64,000 nucleotides of DNA from Ficedula albicollis (lineage: Eukaryota > Chordata > Aves > Passeriformes > Muscicapidae). The notes under the pieces were generated by a model. The model ran no database searches, was not told where the DNA came from, and saw nothing but the letters and a program-made list of their open reading frames with translations. Within the stretch, counting starts at the first letter, position 1; each line of letters begins with the position of its first letter. The stretch covers positions 11,679,676 to 11,743,675 of the forward strand of contig NC_021683.1 in assembly GCF_000247815.1 (NCBI RefSeq), written 5' to 3'. Shown piece after piece: positions 39,691 to 53,855 of this stretch. The translations under genes and the position numbers were made by a program.

Positions 39691-39995
39691 TCTTGGTAAC
39701 TTGTTTACATCTGTGTAATACAGAGCCAGATTGTGCAGCCCACAGCCACATCAGTGAGCACTTTCTCATGCAAGTTGTGCCACTGACATAAGGGTTGCAC
39801 AATCTGGCCCATAATGTATCAAAATACACGAGGCCAAGATCTTATCGCTTACAATCATGTAAATTTGGCTTCAATCCATTTAAGCTCCAAGTTAGACACC
39901 TACATATAAATCAGTGAAATTTTGTTGGCTTCTGCTCTGTAAATCAGCTGCTCTGATTTACACTGGGAAGATCAGGCCCATTAGATTTGCAATTT
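39691..39995. repeat. Ancient amniote repeat relics forming an inverted repeat
   Basis: Two fragments end in a motif like CAATCTGGCCCATAAT (39800-39815) and TCTGATTTACACTGGGAAGA (39954-39973) followed by TCAGGCCCA. This resembles an old amniote repeat phrase (GATTTACAC...GGATCTGGCCCA). Within it, the arms GCCAGATTGTGCAGCCC (39725-39741) and GGGTTGCACAATCTGGC (39792-39808) are reverse complements apart from one position. Family assignment is from memory and tentative. Confidence 0.45.
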
Positions 39996-41095
39996 AGAAA
40001 TGCATTTGCTCCACTGGATGTGTAAATGTTGCCATAACCAAAATTAACATAGCCACAAAGAAAGATTATTTTCAACACTGGCTATTTAAAATATCTCTTT
40101 GCGCAATATAAACAAAGAGAATTATGTCAGAGTTAGGAGCAAGAAGGTTTAAGAGTCACATATGTCTTAACCTTTACACTGGCTATGAGTACATCAGTTC
40201 CTACAAGATGAACTGCATTATAAAGTAAATAGATCTGCTTTAAAGAAAGGTCAGGACACATGTTCTGCTAAAATCTAATTTCAGTCTATTGCCCTATAAC
40301 CTACTGCTCTCTTGAATACAACAGATATAATAGTAAAGAGCCTGCATTTAATTATCTCTGGTATAAAGCCTCCTTATCCTCCTGAGAATATTCACAGGGA
40401 TAATAGAAGGTATTCTCACAATGCTGCATTTACCTCTGTATAGGGAGTGCATTCTGTTTTAACTGTCTCTCTTGCTTTCTGGAAATATTATTTTAGCACC
40501 TCTTCTACCTTTAATCCAATGTTATATTACTTTTATGTCCTGAAAGCCTAGGTGGTTCTACAGACCCAAGCAAACCCTATTGCAGTGCTGTTAGTGGTAG
40601 GTTCCTGTGAGTGCAATAAGAGCATCATTTGCTCCTCACCCTTATATGCACTAACTGTTTGCAGCTGCCTGTTTTAGGATGAATTATATTAGGATTCAAC
40701 AGCTTAATAATAACATTAGTTTTGCCTGGTAAAAGCCAGAAGAGCTTTAAAGTGGAGGGTACTTGCCACAGTGTCAGTGTTAGCCTGGCAGAGAAACACC
40801 TACAGGTAATATGTAGAGTTAAGTAAAAGAATATCTTAGGTGGGCTTAGTCATATTGTAATTGATATGCCCTGCAGTCCTAAATCAATGTGTCATTTGAA
40901 AAGGAGATGGATAGTAAGTTAGCTTTCATTGGTGATCATTCAAGCACTGGCCTAAAATATTTAAGCAAACTTTAGGAAACAAAAGAGTAAAACATCTGTC
41001 TGTGGTTCAGATCTACATGAGGACATTTTTGTTCTATGAGTGACACTGCAAACAGGTATGTGCAAACCATATTATGAAGTGGTATTAGCTGGCCT
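39996..41095. other. Intergenic, nothing assigned
   Basis: AT-rich sequence between two sets of ancient repeat relics. No open frame of note and no simple repeat longer than a few units. Confidence 0.6.
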
Positions 41096-41155
41096 AATTA
41101 CTGAATAAATCAGAGTAATTCCATCAAGATCCAAGAGCAGAGGATCAGGCCTGAA
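41096..41155. repeat. Ancient amniote repeat relic
   Basis: AATCAGAGTAATTCCATCAA then GATCCAAGAGCAGAGGATCAGGCC resembles the same old repeat family as at 39.7-40.0 kb, where the phrase ATCAGAGTAACTCCAT and GATCTGGCC recur. Degenerate, boundaries approximate. Confidence 0.4.
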
Positions 41156-44100
41156 CTGCCCAGAGTGATTTTTCTCACCTGGATTTCAGGAAGAATTGTC
41201 CTGGAGGATGCTTTGAAAGTAGATGACCCCTAAAAATTACCATTTTAGCAGGGCTTAACAGGTTGCTGACTTTGCATATGGGTAAGGGTCTACTCCCTGT
41301 AGTTTGACTCCAGGAAATGACTGAGCTGACCACGTTCACAGTACATGCTTCTGCTCTCCTTCCTCCATCCAGCATGAGCTCCACTGTCTTAGGATGGTTG
41401 TTTAATATGTAGGTGAATGAAAACATCATATATTTATAAATATGCTTCCCTGGAGTCTTTTCCATTGAAGACAGTAATAGTCATTTAAGGTAATATTCTG
41501 TCATCGTTTGAAATTCATCATTCATGGTGAAGTCCAGGATTTTGGAGAAAGAAAGAAAGAAAATTACAAAAAAGGAAAGAAGAAAAGGAACTGGAAAGAA
41601 AAGAAACAGGATGGCTCCTAAAGCTGTCTCAGGAAAATGAATAGCCTGCATTCCTACATCTGTCAGTAGCTTAGGGATTGGCTTGGAAATGCCTATGAAA
41701 TTGTTACACAAAAAGATTTGACATTCTCTTTGCTTATGAAGTATCCTACTGTGTTATTGTCTTGTTGGAACATGCTGCTTTGGCGGAGTTGATGGCAGAA
41801 GATCCTTGTGAAAAGCACATCACTTTGGGTGCCACTGCACAGTTGATGCTGTACCCAGGAAGGTGCTCCCTGCTGCCAGCCCCCAGTAGCTGAAGCACAG
41901 GGAAGCTCTGGCAGGCACCAGATGATTAAATCTTTTTCTACAGGCTCTGTGTGCTGATGAGCTTAGTAGCACTAGTTGAATCTTTCAAGGAAAAAAAATA
42001 TTGCAAAATGATAAATACTTATGTCAGCTGTTTCAGTCTCATTACTTCTCAATTTCCTATACATGTGTCTCCAAAAAGACTTCACACCTGGTGAAAAACC
42101 ACAGCACAAAATGAGTTACTGGGACAATGGCACCTGTATATTTATTTATATATTTATTTATCCTCCTATGTCTCTTTCAGGGATCCCTGTGGGTCCCACT
42201 TTCAGTCTGGGATTGCTCTGGTCCCTGTGTGGAGGAAGAGGGCTGAGATGGCTCCCCTGGGCTGGGGGTTTTGAGCAGCCTCCCTGCTCAAGTGGGTGTG
42301 TGGTTGTTGTGTTTGGCAAGTCCTTGGAAGCGTTGCAATCTGGTGCAGTTTGGAAGTAGAAAAGATGTGGAGGCATGTGACTGTGCTGGTAGAGCTGCCT
42401 TAATCATACCCAAAGGAGAACAATAAATTCCACCTAGAAGCAAGAAAATGTCTCTAATTCTCCTTTAGGGAGAATCTCTATAACTAACTTTCCTATTCCA
42501 GTGCAATGAGACCTAGCAATCTCTGCAGAGACTCCTGGTTTTATTGTTTCAAATTTTCTTGGAAACCTTAATACTTCCACACAGGAGAGTTCCTTCTGGG
42601 GCATTAAAACACAGATCCCCAGGACTTCCCTTCCATTTCTTGCAAAAATAATGGTAATTACCAAGAATGAGTAGCAGGTTCAGTGCTTATTAGTCTTACT
42701 TTTTAAAAATCTGAAACAAATGTTTTTTCTTCCACTGTAACTGATCATTTTAATTTCCCTTCTTTGTCTGTAATAAAAATTGACGTTAAAAGATGCCTGA
42801 GGCAGTGTAATGAGAAAATGAAATTAGTTTTTCAGTTGGCTGGTCAAAAGCATTTTATACATGATAATAAACAGTTTATTTTACTCTTTTGCTTATGACA
42901 TAATAAATGATAAAAACATTTTCCTGAACTAGATATTGCCCACTTTTCTACACAGAGCTCAAGCTGGGATTTTTCCATTCATGGAGTCCCATAACTCTAG
43001 GAACTGTCTGCTTTCTTGATCTACTTTTTTTGGGCAGTACACAACAGTGGATCTCTGCACCAAGCATGGCCAAAAGCTTAAGGCTTTTTTCTTCCTTCTT
43101 GAAGACCTTTCTCAGAAGTGCTGGGTCGATTACATTGTGTAACCCAGAAGTAAATCTATGTCAAGGCATTTCTGAGGAGTCTCTCAGAATTTTGTATAGT
43201 ATCCTTAAAGCCATGCCCAGCCCTGTGTTTGAACCAAATGGTGCTGGTTCTTTTCAAACACTGGAGCCCAGAGACAGCCTGAGCAGGAGGCAGGCACAGC
43301 CAGGCAGTCGCAGTGCAGGAGATGGGCACCTTTCCTCCCCTCTCCTTAAACTTGGGCAGGGTGGGAAGCCAGGGTGTTAATGGCTGGCATAAATTCTTGA
43401 TTGTCAAACTATCCAGTTTTTCTGAGGTCATCTGAACATGTTTGCAGGTACAGGAAAAAGTTGTTGCTCAGGGTTCAGTGGAAGCTGTGCCCACTTTGAG
43501 AGTTGTCCCATTTCAGCTGCCTCCCCCCACATCCATCCTTGCTTGAATTGTAAAACCTTTTCTTCATAGAGGCTCTAAGTGAACATACGAGACTCATTGG
43601 TTTGTTTGGATTGGTTTAGATTGATTATAGTGGCTTCTTCAAAGCAAGAAATCAAAATAGGTGAGTGCTGAGATGAACACATAACATATTGATAAATGTA
43701 GTTACATATATGAAATGGGCAAGAAAAAGAGAGAAAAAGCTGAGTTTCTTGCACATGATTCTTACAGCTCTCGACAGCTCAAACTCCCACATGCTTGAAT
43801 AGTTCAATACTGGATTAGTGTGATGTCTGCTTGGTGGGTCCTGTGGGGCACAGGCTCAGCAAGAGACACATCATTCAGGATTCTGGGGACAGCTTGTAAA
43901 CTGTGCAACTCTACCAGCAATCCCACTGCAATCAAAGTAAACTTGAAGATGGAACAAGGGAGGGGAAGAGGTGCTTTATAATTTTGTTCCCATAATTTAT
44001 TTTCTTAACTGTGATTAGTCCATTTCTACAGGATAGTGCCATAGAAGTATTTATTTGTGAAAGGATATGAACTTCATAGAGCAAGCTAGAGCATTCCTTA

Positions 44101-47100
44101 TTAGCCAAAAAGAAAAGCAGAATGGATGTGTAAGCACTGAACTGAAAGCTTGATTATGTATTTATTTTTACTGAAGCCCATGGCAAGGCTGCCGTTATGT
44201 TTAATAAAGCCAGGGGGCTTCCTATTAACATCAGGGCCTGATCTTTTCGTGTGCTCAGGAAAAAAGAAATTTCTCACTAAGGAACATGCACAACTTGTTT
44301 GTAAATGAAAAGTGATTCTCTTAAACTGCACCTTTTTGCTGGAAGAAAAAAACCAAACCACGTTGTTAAAAAAATGTTGAAATCCTTGGAATCTTAACAA
44401 CCATACCAGTAATATTAATATTCCAGTAAACATTTATTTATTAACTTTTATTATGTGCCAAGACAGTTTGCATTAGAATAATAAAGGTTTAACAACAAAG
44501 AACCTGTTTGCAAATTCCTACTTATAAACCTTATCCCACTCATATTACCAGGAGTCTTCATGAAAGTAAAAGTTGCATTTTTGGTAGGACTAACCCAGGG
44601 TAAGACGTGCTACATCTGATGAATGAAAATCTTAATATGTGGGTGTAAGTATATGTCAGAAACAGAGCTGACATTATGGTGCTCATGAATCCTGCAAACC
44701 AACACAAGTCCTAATGCAATACATAGGAAATGAATATCAAGATTTAAAATAAAAAATGGCTTAAATTTATGTTGGAACTCCTCAAGTGGTCACCTGCTTG
44801 AGTTCCCAAGGGCAGCTCCACTGTGCCAGGGGTGCAGCTATTTCAGATGTTCTGTGTCTGTCCTCAGAAGTCTCAGCAGGGAGAGCCATTGCATTTCCCA
44901 CTCCTTGTGTGCTGCCCAGTGCTCCCCACTGAGACCATCACACGATTCCTCTGTGCCAGTATCTTCCACAAATTTATAGACTACTGCTGGTCTCCACTCA
45001 GTGCTCTCTGCCTCTGTCTCTCTTCTTTCTGCTAATCAGTGCAAATTTAATTTTTCTTCTTGAAGGGAGTGAAATTCAGACTCAGCCTAGATACCTCTTC
45101 TCAGCAGGATATTATTAGGGTAATTAAATAGCAGAAGTGATTAACAAGGAGTACAGTAATCTGTTCATTCTATAATATTCTTAAATCACAATGTATCTAC
45201 TGGTACAAATGCAGATTATTTGGATGGATTTTGGTGAGTTTCAGTGGTCCCTGCTGACAATTACAAAACTTGGTTGGAAACATCAGTTACAGGTATCTCA
45301 CAGCTTTTAGGAAGCAGCTCACTGGCTTTCCAGGTAGCTGTGTTCCCATTTATATGTGTGAGGTAAGTCCAGGAACATGGGAGGAAATACAGCCCTTACA
45401 TCCAAGGTCCTTTTTATTCTGCATAGTGGTTATTTTAGTGTTCAGTGCATCCCTGCTGTGCTCTTCCAGACTATGGCTACACTTTTCCAGTTCTAAACCC
45501 AGACCTGAAAATGTTTTCCCTTGTTTTGGCTTTAGCACAGACTTGGAGTTGGTGGAGGAATATAAAATTTCAAATCCAGCTAGCGCATTAAGACTGATTC
45601 CTTAACTCTATCAAACTGCAACTGACTTCTCTTTTGTCATTCCAGACCTCCACACATCCACATCCTGGGGCATGGTGGTTGGTTGGCTTGGGCTTGTTGT
45701 GCCTTAAAACTATGTAAGGTGATAATGGGCTAATTGCTGGAAAAGGCCTGGTTTTGGCAATAAAGGGCTCTCCTCTAAACCTGCCTGGGGACTCTGTGAC
45801 ACTTTGCTTTGTACATTCACTCTTAAATTCCTCAAGGTTATAGTTATCCAGGAATTGCCTTCAGAAAGAAAACATTTCAGCAAACATGATCACTAAGGTA
45901 GTAATAGCAAACCTGTATAGGGCTTTAATAAAAATGGATTTTTTTTCTGTGGATATTCTAGTTTTGGTTTTCTTTTTTTTCCAGTGGTGAAAATTGAGGG
46001 CATTTCTGAAGAAAACATATGCTTTGTATTCCTAGCTCTTATAAGAATTTATGTTCTAAATTCCTGAAGGTTGTTTCTTTTTTCTATGCAAGAAATGCAG
46101 CTATTTCCTAATTTCTTGAAAATTAACAAGTTGATGTTCTAGCTAAAATACGCTTCTGCCTCTGCTTAGCATTTCATACCAAAGTTTCATTTTAGCTATA
46201 TTATTCCTCAAACGTTTTAATTAATTCAATTGATTTTCATAACTTTTATGACAAATTGAGTTACAAATGTCACCTGGCTGCCCCTTCATGGGGTGTGCAG
46301 AAGAGGTCATGGCACTCTCCACATATCTCTGACTTTCAATAATTTTCCAAGGAAGCCAAGGATGAGTAGATTGACCTCCCTTTTACTTTAAAGCTCAATT
46401 ACAGAAAATAGAAATCTGTGAGGAAAAAGAATCAAATTTGTTTTGGAGAGGAAGCAGCCACTTTTTGGCACTGAACATCGCTTCTCCCTTTCTGGGTCAG
46501 CACCCACTCGTGTGCAGTGTCCATATGGATGAGGTTTATGGGTGTATGTGCTCTTCTAACATATCAAAATATTTACCTTGTGCATTTCAGTGCAACATCA
46601 TTAATTTTACTAAGCTTCCAGCCTCAGTAAGTGCCAGCTGTCTTTGGGTTCCCGAGGCACTGGGATCTGATAAGTGAGCTCTTGTGTTAGCCCTGCCATG
46701 GTCAAAGGTCTGTGTCAGGTCAAGACCTCTGCTCTGTGGGAGAGATAAACTGATTTAAAACTACCAGAGGAAACAAGTAAAACGGAAAAATGGAATTTAT
46801 AAAGCTTATGAAATGTCATGAGATATGTTGCAGTCTTTTGGACAAATGTTGAACGCAGTTAACCTGAAGGAAAAAGGGGGAGATAAAGGATCACCTGCTA
46901 CTCGAAAAAGATCTGGTGCTAAGGATCAGTAGGACTTAATGAGATCTTTTTAGCTGTGTCAGCAATAATGTTTTGATTTTTCTTGATAGAAACTAGAAAG
47001 GTATAATTAGGAACATTTTTTTTCCTCTACAGATTTAGCTTGAGAGCTTTATTTAGGACAATAAAAAGTCCAGAAAAATAAACCCATCCTATTTAATTTG

Positions 47101-50100
47101 AGTTCACAGTAGAACATTTGTTAATATTTGTCTTTTTTTGGTTAAGTGGGGAAATCACACAGCTATTAAATCTGCAAGATATAAATCACATTCAATTAAA
47201 TGATAGCTAAGGTACTGTAGCAGGCCTGATTAAATTGGTTTATTTAAGTTTATTTACACAACATCCGTGGAACAACATCTCTGATATGTGCTATGAAATT
47301 GAAAAAAGTTTGTTGGAGTCTCAGCCACATAAATGTTGCTCCCAAATGTTGGATACAAATCCCAAACAGATTTGGTCTTATCTTTTTCTAAGTTTTCTTG
47401 ATGTGAACAAGTGAAGGCATTAGAGAAAGGTGAAGTAGTTAAGAACTAAATTTGGGATCAATTTTGTTTCAAATCAGAAATGAATTTATTGTATACGTTA
47501 CAGTAATAGATGTCTATGGCCTTTTTCAATTTTGCATTTTAAGGCATCTGTGAACACCAGCAGGAACTGTTATAAAGCTATGTAATAAGTCACTCTTGCA
47601 GAGTTTTCCACCCCAGAAAATGGATCAAAATAAGATCATTCTTTTTTGGATGTCTTTTGCTAATAACATTTTGCACATTTGATTAGTAGGAGACTGATTC
47701 TGCAAAATATATACTAAATAAAATCTAACGAAAATGGTTTTGTTTGAAACTGGGACTAGACTCAGTGGAGTAGATAGCTGTCCAATCTTCAAACGTTTTC
47801 TGAGGTATTTTTAGATGGTCATAACTTGGCAAGATTTGTTTTTGAATTAGCACAAAAGATTTTGGTATTTTCCTCTCCAGTAAGTTTTTTGCACAGGAAT
47901 AGAATTGCTGGTGAATGCAGCCTGAGACTTGCATAAGTCCCCATTTCCAAGGCAGATATGAATCTCACAGTTGCAGCCTCTCCCCAGGTACGCCACGCAT
48001 GGATGGCTTTTATTTCTGCTCTGCCAACCTTCCCAGCACATACAAAGTAAAATTGCATTATCCTGGCACTTCCTATTTTAATGTCTGCATGGCTAGCTTG
48101 CTTTTCTCCTCCATTTTTTTTCAGATGGGCTGGAATGGTGCAGAATTTTGCTAAGCTTTTCCAGGAGATGTTTCTTGCCTATCAAGAAAATTGGGCAAGA
48201 GCCCGATCAGACAAGTGTGCACATTTGCCATCTTGCTCTGCTCTTGCAGTGCTGACTCCTTTGTCAGGGATAATAACATCAGGGAGATGACCTTGTGAGG
48301 TAAACCACACATTTATTCAGTCTCTAAGCTCTGCTAGCATGTTGGTTGAAGTATGATCTTTGTCAAGCCCAGAGATGTAATTACCCTGAGAGTTAATGCT
48401 AATTGGTTTATTGAGTTTAATTGGATATCATTAAAAATACTGTCGTCTTATGCTGGAACTAAGACAATATTCTCTTAGAGGAAGAATGATGATTCTTCCT
48501 TCATCATTCATATATAACCTTGGTTTTACATCATTATTTCACAACAAACTTGGATGAACAAGGTCCACCATTGAGGACATTTTATTTTTAGTTCTGCCTA
48601 CTACTCTTAACCTTTCCCAAAGTTTTGCATGAAGAACTCGATAAAATGTTTGATGATATTGCTAAGGTTAATTACAATTTCAGCTATGGCAAGAGACATG
48701 CTATAAATGATTTAAAGAATAATAAAACTATAGAGGTCAAAAGAGCTGACAAAGGAGGTTTCAGTCATCATAATGAATTGGAATAATTAGACAGTTTTAG
48801 TGATGATTATCTGAAATTAACATGTGATCTCACTAAAAGGTTTCAACTGCTCTTAGATATTAGTGATAAACTTTTGGAAAAGGGGTGCTTTATAATTAAT
48901 AAGGTTATTTTTTGCTGTTGCTAGGACTGGAACTCAGTATGGTGCATATTTTTTAAGGACACAGAAGTTTAGATGGTACTAGATAAAGACTGAGGTCTAA
49001 TTTTGGCCTTGGGTGCAGAGAGTAGAAAAATGACATTAGGGCTCATTTACTTGTAATTAAGACAACAATTAAAAAGGCATAATCCCTTTTTGAGGAGGTC
49101 AGAGTAAAAAAAAAAAAAAAAATTTTTTAAAGTAGCAGAAGAATCTTGGCTTTATGGTCAGTTAGTTAGATTATGACTGGAGAACTGAAATCTTGGGGAA
49201 GTGTCCACAAAATCCAACTCTTTTTTTGCTCCTTAGAAATAATTCAAGCCCCTTCTCCCTTCCCCCTGGCCCACCCCATTCAATTTTGTTCTGCTACTCC
49301 ACTGTTAGAAGGGATTGATCTGGACTTTCTTCTCTTTATTTCCTCTCAGATGTGATAGGCCTTGACCAGGTCCCAAACCTCAGTGTTCTGCTGGCAAGGT
49401 GCACCTGGTTGTGATGAGGAGGACACCTGCAGCCTCTCTTTGAATTTGGCTACATCCCAACATGACTGATGCTGATTCCAGTTACGTTCAACATTTTGCA
49501 GGTAAAATTTTGCAGAATTTGGTACAAATGGGGTAACATATAGAAAGTGGGATATATCAAGCTTCCTATTTTTTTCAGGATATGTGTAGCATACTAAAGA
49601 TAAGGATCACAGAGTTTAAAGCCTTTCTAAAACTTAATCTAAGCTTTCTATTTAGTATTAAAAATGTGTCAGTATTTCATTCCACTCTAAGGCCTCTTTA
49701 TCTGGTTCCCTTTAGTGTCTCTGGCTCATGGTTACTAAGGCAACTCTGTTTGGAGACAGGAATACAATAATATGTTATTTACATTAATTTAAAGACATTT
49801 CTGATGCAGAGATTTTTAAAAAATAATAATGATAGCTAATGCATTGATAAATTTTATTTTATAAAACTTTAATTACAAAAAATATGATAAATTCTAAAAT
49901 CGATATTTAAACTAGAATCAACATTAAACAAATTTTCTCCCAGATAGATGGGACAAAGAGAACCCATCTAAGAATAAGCTAATATTTAGTAGTATTTAAT
50001 GTGAATTTCAGAAGAATTTCTACGTGAATGTCTTCTTCACTTGGCCTCTTCCCCAGTCATAAAGCTCTCTCCTAAGAGAGAAGCTGAATAACAGCCTTAA

Positions 50101-53100
50101 TCAGGTCACTGTGGTCAGAGCTGGGCAAACCCCACCCTGTCCATCCCTCCTGCCGTGGGGGTTTTGCAGGTGGGCCTGACAGAGCTGCTGGTGAAGTCAT
50201 CCGAGTCCTATTTTGACTTTAGCTAAGTTTGGCTGACTGCAGGTTTTAAAGACGTTCATTGTAAAGCAGCAGTAAAGAATTTCACTGCTAAGCTTGTTTT
50301 CCTATTTTCTTGCTGGAAGTTGGAAGGATTTGAAACTCATCCAGGGATTTGAAACTTCAGCAGTTTCTCTTCCTCTGAAATACTTCAATCAGGCAAAGAA
50401 AATTTTCAGGCTGCATTATGACCTTAATTCCTCCTTTTTGCCCATTATCTGCCCATTATTGAGCTATACTAAACATGGACTCTTTCAAGGACTTTTTTTC
50501 CTCCCCAAATCTCTTTAAGAATGAATGCTAGCAATATTGAATCAAGGCCATAGTGTCAAATGGAATAGTTTCAGGATAAGAAGAGTTTTCTTTAAATCTT
50601 GTTTAGATGGGTGCAATTAAATAAAAAATAAAAAAAAGGCAAGGCTGGAGTATATATCTAAGAGTGAGTTTAAATGGGGATTCCCTTCACTCATTAATTC
50701 TCCTTTTTCCCCTATGTATCTTACAGCAAAGCTAACCATGACAGTATTGTATGATTTCCTGGATAATATGAAGTGTGATAAATTACATTACACAGGTTAA
50801 GTGGCTATGTATGACCAGCAGCAGCAAAGAGCTTATACAAATAAACCAAAGTTAATTAAAATATTAGAAAATATAAATAATCTGACATTAGTGAACATTG
50901 TTTCATTTTGAATTAATAAATATGCAAAGGTAATGTTTGTAATTAAAGCTAAATTTATCTTCATGCTCTGCCTGTTTAATAACAGTGGAAACATAATGTT
51001 ACATGCAGAAATGTAGTAATAGATTTGTTTAGCACTGACATTATAAACAAATGTCTCAGTCTATTTATTCTAAGTTATGATACAGATTCTTTTCACATGC
51101 ATCTGATGGCCTTTAAACCATTTAAAATGAACCACATTCATGTAATCTAATCTTGATACTGAACATAACATTTCAGTTTGAATTATCCAGAATCCATGAT
51201 CCATTTTATTACTCACAAGGCACTTTATACACTTATGATAATGGCAAATCTTGCTCTGTTATTTAAATTCCATTTCAGATGGGATTTTTTTATTATTATT
51301 TTATTTTTAAAACATTTTTGGTAGTAAAATACAAATAAAGAAAAGTCAATGCTCAGTAAGCCCTTTAACAAAGCAAACAATTCAGCTCTTTATGACATTA
51401 GCAAATAATAAAGAAAAGATCTGACATTTACACTTGATGAAATTTTATGCTATAACAGAGATGAAGAAAATGGAATGGAAATCACACATGATAAAACCTG
51501 TCCATGAAATTCAGATGGGTTTTAAAAACAACCACTGCTAAATATTTTGGGAGCTCTCTTACTATATTGAGGTCCATATTATTTTACTGGAAAAATCTGT
51601 TTTTAAAAGTCACTGAAACACATGCAAATTCTATTTGGAATTATTCTGGTCAAATAATAATGAGGGTCTTCAGGGGTTTTATTAGTATAAGAACCAGGGA
51701 AAGGTAACATGGTATAGAAATAGTAAAAAAGAGATATGTAGGAATTAGAATTGATTTGCTATCATAGTTACAAGAATTGGATTTCCCTGAAAACTTCTGG
51801 TAAATTTTCTTGGCATTTGCATTTAATGAACTGAATTTTGAATTCAAAGTATCTTATATTTATAGTTGGTCTATATTTTCAACTTATGGGCTTGTGGCTG
51901 TATTTTCTGGTGGTAGAGTGTGGCACAAGGAGCAGTGATACATATTAATCTATTACAGTGAAACTTATTTATAGTTAATTCACCCTTTCCCATAGATGAG
52001 ATCTTTTTGTGCATTAAAGTAGCACAAGACACAAAGACCTAAACCTGAGGTGAGCAGCTCAGACCTCCCTTTAAATAATAAACTAAATTGATTAAACACT
52101 AGGTTAATTTCACTAGACTCTGAAAGCAGAGTTCAGGCTGGCTTTCCTCATTTACTTTGTTAGCAACATGATGACACAGAGCTGCAGTCACATATCCAGT
52201 TCCTCCTCAAAGCCATGCCCTGCAGATTAAAGGAAGATGGCTCTGTAGTGTGGTACCATGAATGAATTTATCTGATAAACTCATTGGTCTAAAATAAAAA
52301 TTAAATTTAAAGAAGTCAATAAAATATATTCAGTATCTGAATACTAAAGAATAGTAGAAAATAACATTCTGGATCTTATGGCCTTGCTTCACTTCTAATG
52401 TGTCACAAAAATAAGCTCCACAGCAATTGCTTGCATAAGGTCATTATTAATAAACTGCCATTTTAAGAAAGCATTTTTAGAATTATGTCATTCAATCCTA
52501 TGGGAAAATTTATCTTTTGAAAACTTCACCTTCAGTGTCATATCCAGCAGAATTTAATCCTTTATAAAAGTGATGTCTGAATATTTCTTTTCTCTTTGTA
52601 TCTGCATGTCAGCAAGGGATTTCAATGAAGGCATGAAAGACTGAAATACAGCTGAAGCTATAGGGGAAAAAAAGAACTCCTCATCACAGAGCTAAGTTTA
52701 CTCTAAAAGTGTTTTCCTATAGTAGAAAAATAAATGAGCAAAATGTCCAGTGTAGCATGAGATGTATAGAATTTACTCACCTAGTTAATAAATAAACTAT
52801 ATCCAGGTAAATGTGATGGTGTTTAAAAAATGGTGTACAAGAAAGTAATGGAGGCAGATGTCAGAAACTGTGTGGTTTACATTGTGGCTCTCACTGAGGT
52901 TTCTGGTGTCTTGGACAGGATCTCTGTGGGGGTTTTGAGGCATGCACACTGTTTTTATCTAAGCACCTTTAGATTTAACCACAGAGGAGAATTAGGAATC
53001 AAGATCTTGTGGGCCATAATGTTCAGTCCCAAGATTGACTCTCTCAGTTGTGTTGGACAATTTGTTTATCTGATGATAATTAAAACAATCTTTAAAATAA

Positions 53101-53700
53101 GGAAGGCATTTTGTGTAACTTTTTAAAAATTGTCATTAGGAGGACATTGCAGGACTATATTTAGCCCACTATTTTTTAGTTTCATCATGACAAGAGGAAG
53201 GCCTGATAAAAGGTTTCTTTAAGTACTGTATTTAAGGACAAAAAAAAGAAGAGAACATTTTTACAAGGAGTTAAGCAGCAGGTTTCAGCTGTATCATTCA
53301 CTTTAAATAATCTTTTGTAACAGGAGACAAAACAAGAAAGGTACCCTCAGAAGAGGTACCACACTATTTTCATGTTGATTGCAATAAGTGCTGAGAGCAG
53401 AGTACATTCTTGGTAAAATCAATGTCTGTAGGGGAGAAAAATATTAAAAAAGCAAAAAAAAAAGCAGCACAAAGGCTTCAGGATTTATCCTTTAAGTGCT
53501 TCTCCAGGAACAAAGGCTTACCCAGCAAGGGCAGGAGCAGCAGCCAGGAGGAAGGAGCTGCACAGTCGAGGGGCTATCGTGGGGTGAAGGGGGTATCGCA
53601 ACAGGAAGAGCATCAGGAGGGAACATCTTCATTAATTCTATCATGTATTTGCTTTCTCAAATCTTGTGTGTTCATTCAGCCTTGATCCCATTCTGTGATA
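41156..53700. other. Intergenic, no supportable gene
   Basis: No open frame exceeds about 116 codons and none has a recognisable domain. Simple tracts: (GAAA)n purine-rich stretch 41543-41611, TTTAT-rich tract 42137-42162, poly-A/T junction at about 49108-49127. AT-rich, homeobox-core-dense segments lie near 46190-46260, 47180-47275, 48375-48450 and 50760-51060. Nothing else assigned. Confidence 0.72.
41543..41611 (+). repeat. Purine-rich GAAA/GGAA tract
   Basis: About 70 bp almost without pyrimidines (GAAAGAAAGAAAGAAAA, then AAAGGAAAGAAGAAAAGGAA). The minus-strand frame across it is Phe/Leu-rich for compositional reasons. Confidence 0.85.
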
Positions 53701-53787
53701 CTGTTGCAAATTTATAGTAAACATCTCCCTTCAAGATAAGGAGAAAGAGATAAGGCTGAACTGTAAAATAATTTTTTTTAAAAAATA

Positions 53788-53855
53788 GCCCAAACCCCAC
53801 TACAAAACAAAACATAAGAACCCCAAAACAAAACAAAAACCCAAGAATCTCAAAA
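53788..53855 (+). repeat. G-poor (CAAAA)/(AACC) low-complexity tract
   Basis: CCCAAACCCCACTACAAAAC followed by repeated CAAAA and CCCC units. Same composition as the tracts at 22.9 and 25.4 kb. Confidence 0.85.
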
